NCBI GenBank assembly: GCA_965153455.1
Contig: OZ234494.1
Span: 11,842,001 to 11,906,000, forward strand
Length of the DNA: 64,000 nt
Direction of reading: 5' to 3'
DNA from: Sphagnum compactum
Taxonomy: Eukaryota > Bryophyta > Sphagnopsida > Sphagnales
Made by a program: the position numbers and the translations under genes. Of the stretch, positions 61,166 to 64,000 are shown piece by piece (position 1 is the first letter of the stretch; the number at the start of each line of letters is the position of its first letter). Under the pieces are notes generated by a model that was not told the origin of the DNA, searched no databases, and saw only the letters and a program-made list of their open reading frames with translations.

Positions 61166-63616
61166 CTAACTCCAGCGGCTTCTCTTATCTCTCTCTCGGT
61201 TTCTCTCCCTGTCCCGATCCCTTAGTCTATCACGGTCTCTGTCCTTCCCTCTCTCTTTGTCATGCCCCCTCTCTTCCCTCTCTCTTTCCCTGTCTCTCTC
61301 TCTTTCTCTGTCCCTATTCAACCTGTCTTTTGAACGGGGTGGGCTTCTGCTTCTGCTTCGGCTTCGGCTAAGGGTGCGTTTCTTCCATGATGTAGACTCC
61401 CTCTTTTCATCCCGCCTCTCTTTCCTTTCCAAGGTACCCCTTTCTGCAATCCAAACATATATAGCTCATTCAGCTGCAATCCAAATTGCCTGCAAATGTG
61501 TGCTGCTAACATTCCCATAGCACTTGAAAATTGTAACTTCAACCATGAACAACAGAAATAGAAACTCACAAAACACCAATGGAGTATATATGACATGCCA
61601 ACCTCACTACTTAATAGAAAGGACATGGGTATAATCCCACAGATTAGCAGGTAGCTGATGTAATCACCTGATGCCTGAAGGCCATCTGCTCCCTTCATGT
61701 CTTGGTCTCGACTTGACAGCCACTGTCCATCTACAAGCCCATAGTCTGCTTCATGCTTCTTCCTGAGCAGTGCCACTTTCTTTTCAATTTCTTCAGAGCT
61801 TTTTACTCCTCGCTCTTCAAGGGACTCACGATATTCCATCACTGCCACCTCCAGCCTGCGTAGCTTTTGCCTAGATCCAGAAGAAAAGTAGATAAAAACT
61901 GGAGTAAGATCTGAACAGCCACATGGCACAAGCTCTCTCTGCTCACAAAGCAGAGTCTGTTATAACAGAAAAATACAATTGCTTCACCCCACAACCTTTT
62001 GACCTTCAGACTTTTTTCCCTCTCCTTGAGTAAGTTGGTAGATAAATTGGTGAATGCAGTAAAGCAGATGCAAGGAGCTACTTATTTCGTTAGATTCCCA
62101 GCTAATAGTCTCCACTATAGTCTCACTGAAATCACTTCAGTCACAATCAGCCTCATCCTCTCTCTGCTCTCCACAAAGTGATACAAGTCATACACTAATT
62201 TCTACTTAGTTTGGAACTGTCAGGGGATCATGTCCAGTTCCAGGCCTGCCTTGTTCAAGTCACTGTTGCAAAGTTGTGAGGTGAATAGAAACAGGATCAA
62301 CCCCAGTTCTATGTCTGACTGGTACGTATCAAGAGAAATCTTCACCCTGAAATCTCTCCTTTGAAAAGAACAAACATCAAATTGGTTTATCTAGAATTCA
62401 TCTATGAGATTGTAGAGGGAAATTCACAACAAAACTTTTAAGGTGACACAAAGTACTGAAGGTTCATAGAAAATAATTGGATTCAAGAGGATCTAAGATT
62501 AGCCTACAACCCTCAGACTTCATGACAACCAATCAGCCAGCCAGCCCCTACAATTTATGAACATAATGGTTGATGAGTGTTCCATGGCTACCTTCTATCC
62601 TCATCCATGCTTGTATCGTTGGTCAAACCTGAGGAATTGGCAAAGCCACTGTCCACTTTCTGCCGCTTCATGATACTCCCAAGAAGTTCATCACTGCCAG
62701 ATGAAGAGTATCCCAATCCTATGCCTTTAACATCACCTTGTTCATCACCGTCACTCATATCGTCCTGCCGAGTCCACTTTGATGCAGGCAGGACTGGCTC
62801 AGGTTTCTCAACTTTTGCACCAAAAACATTGTGTTGTGGTTGTGGGATTGCAAGGGTCTGAGGGAGAGATACAATTCCTTGTCCTGCTTCCCCTACTCCA
62901 CCAAGTTTCCTTGTTGCCATCTCATCACCTTCTTGGTATTGGGGCCATGGTGCACTGAGGCCAGAGGTGTACACAGCTGCTGAGCCATGATTGGCTGGAG
63001 TTCCACTACCTGAATCACCATTCTCACTCTTACCTTGATGACCCCTCTCATACCTGCTTACCTCCTGCCACCCACTTCCAACTTCTGTCCATCCTCCACC
63101 AGAACTCCATCTCCCTTCTCCACGCCCTCTATACACACCATCACTTCCATCCTTGCCTACCACTGGTATTGGTCTCCCCAAAATGTATCCCTGTGCAGTT
63201 TTCAGCTCCTCTTCTTGCTCCTGATTCCTTTGCTTTTCAGCCTCTTCTAGGCCAAGGAGCCTTCCCACCATTACTTCCACACCCCCTCGAGTTGACAAGC
63301 CATTATGTCGGCAACGTCTCTCTAGCTCAGCAAGAGGCAGGCTAGTGAGCTCTCTTGCAGCTGCTCCCTCACCCATGGCAAGCGCTGCATCTTGCCCTAG
63401 ATCTCCATATAGACCTTCCCGCACATTGATTGCAATCTGCCTGCTGTCACTTTCACCTCCATTCTCCTTTGTAGGCCCTGCATCCCCATTTAGAGAGTAG
63501 AATGGAGGCACTCCTGAATTTCCAGGCCGTAGGAAAGTGGCTCGCAGACCATTCACGTAGGCATCAGAAAACAAAAACCAGTCTGCCCAGACATGCAGAA
63601 CCTTTAAAACACGCTC
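61166..63616 (-). CDS. RRC1: RRC1/SR140-type U2 snRNP-associated splicing factor, C-terminal part (5' end outside window)
   Basis: These are the last three exons of a plant RRC1-like protein, a nuclear U2 snRNP-associated factor linked in Arabidopsis to phytochrome B signalling through splicing. Exons in transcription order: 63616-62592, 61870-61668, 61443-61166; phases 0-2, 2-1 and 1-stop agree, giving 501 residues. The first has the end of a CID/RPR domain (ERVLKVLHVWADWFLFSDAY, then VNGLRATFLR), a SAP-like segment (LPLAELERRCRHNGLSTRGG) and the LPASKW block. The second has the cwf21-type segment (RQKLRRLEVAVMEYRESLEE). The last is an RS/RE/RD-rich tail. The upstream RRM and SURP domains must lie beyond 64000; I see no further exon between 63617 and 64000. 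Confidence 0.92.
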
Positions 63617-64000
63617 CTGGAAATATACACACCCCAACAATATCCCCAACATTACAGACCAAAGAATTACTACAAATGGGCATGATCTGCATTTTGAAAG
63701 GAGCTCAACAGACTGAAATGCATATATATCTCCATAAGTATAGAGAACCTCTCAATACTTAGCATTTAAGTCAACCTGAAGACAAGAGAAATGACTTGAT
63801 CATAGGGTTATCAAATTCTCACATCTGACAACGTATCAGTGAAGATGGGAAAAAAGGAGACCCAACACTACAAGACAGGAAAACAGCTGCAGAGCAGTTT
63901 GGAAACAGCATGTTCATAGTTCATACACGTGTTCAGTGACCTTCAACAGCTGAACAGAAGGACAATAGAAAGTGGGTTGAGGAGCTTAGACAGAGGCTTA
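63617..64000 (-). other. Intron of the RRC1-like gene (partial)
   Basis: On the minus strand the acceptor tttccag| at 63617-63618 starts the first visible exon. The remaining 380 bp up to the window edge gives no frame resembling the preceding CID segment of RRC1 proteins, so it is read as intron sequence. Confidence 0.6.

Noticed and set aside
61257-61520. Leu/Ser-rich plus-strand frame
   Set aside because: It is the antisense shadow of the RS/RE-rich tail of the RRC1-like gene.

Overview
The window is nuclear DNA of a land plant. All the clear genes are plant orthologues with spliceosomal introns, set in AT-rich intergenic DNA with transposons and tandem repeats. The most specific clue is a microRNA-like hairpin in intron 7 of a Dicer-like 1 gene. 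As I recall, the moss Physcomitrium carries MIR1047 in that intron, whereas Arabidopsis carries MIR838 in intron 14. A stand-alone UDP-glucose 4,6-dehydratase, not fused to its epimerase/reductase partner as in flowering-plant RHM, also fits a bryophyte. I infer a bryophyte, probably a moss. The species cannot be read from the sequence.

Layout. Positions 1-9418 hold no recognisable gene: a 470-bp tandem repeat lies at 4.6-6.6 kb, and a 92-bp array and a 20-bp array lead up to the next gene. DCL1 (+, 20 exons) fills 9.4-20.4 kb. RAB2 (-, 6 exons) is at 23.1-26.5 kb and a sphingolipid delta-4 desaturase (-, 3 exons) at 29.2-31.6 kb. From 32 to 38.3 kb there are foldback repeats and a dead LINE retrotransposon interrupted by another repeat. 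AMSH deubiquitinase (+, 14 exons) is at 39.1-43.5 kb. From 45.4 to 49.3 kb lies a decayed hAT transposase on the minus strand, broken by a MITE-like element and by a second copy of the repeat that interrupts the LINE. A long AT-rich stretch follows to 57.2 kb. The intronless UDP-glucose 4,6-dehydratase (+) is at 57.6-58.8 kb, with a 43-bp triplication before it and about 1.3 kb of minisatellite after it. The C-terminal part of an RRC1/SR140-type splicing factor (-) occupies 61.2-63.6 kb and runs off the right edge.

The genes are unrelated housekeeping functions: small-RNA biogenesis, ER/Golgi traffic, sphingolipid synthesis, endosomal deubiquitination, nucleotide-sugar synthesis and splicing. 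They do not form a cluster. I assembled exon structures by hand from splice signals, reading-frame continuity and remembered family sequences. Reading-frame phase closes in all four complete multi-exon models.

The main discovery candidate is the intron-7 hairpin of DCL1. It would place a substrate of DCL1 inside the DCL1 transcript, a possible self-regulatory loop.
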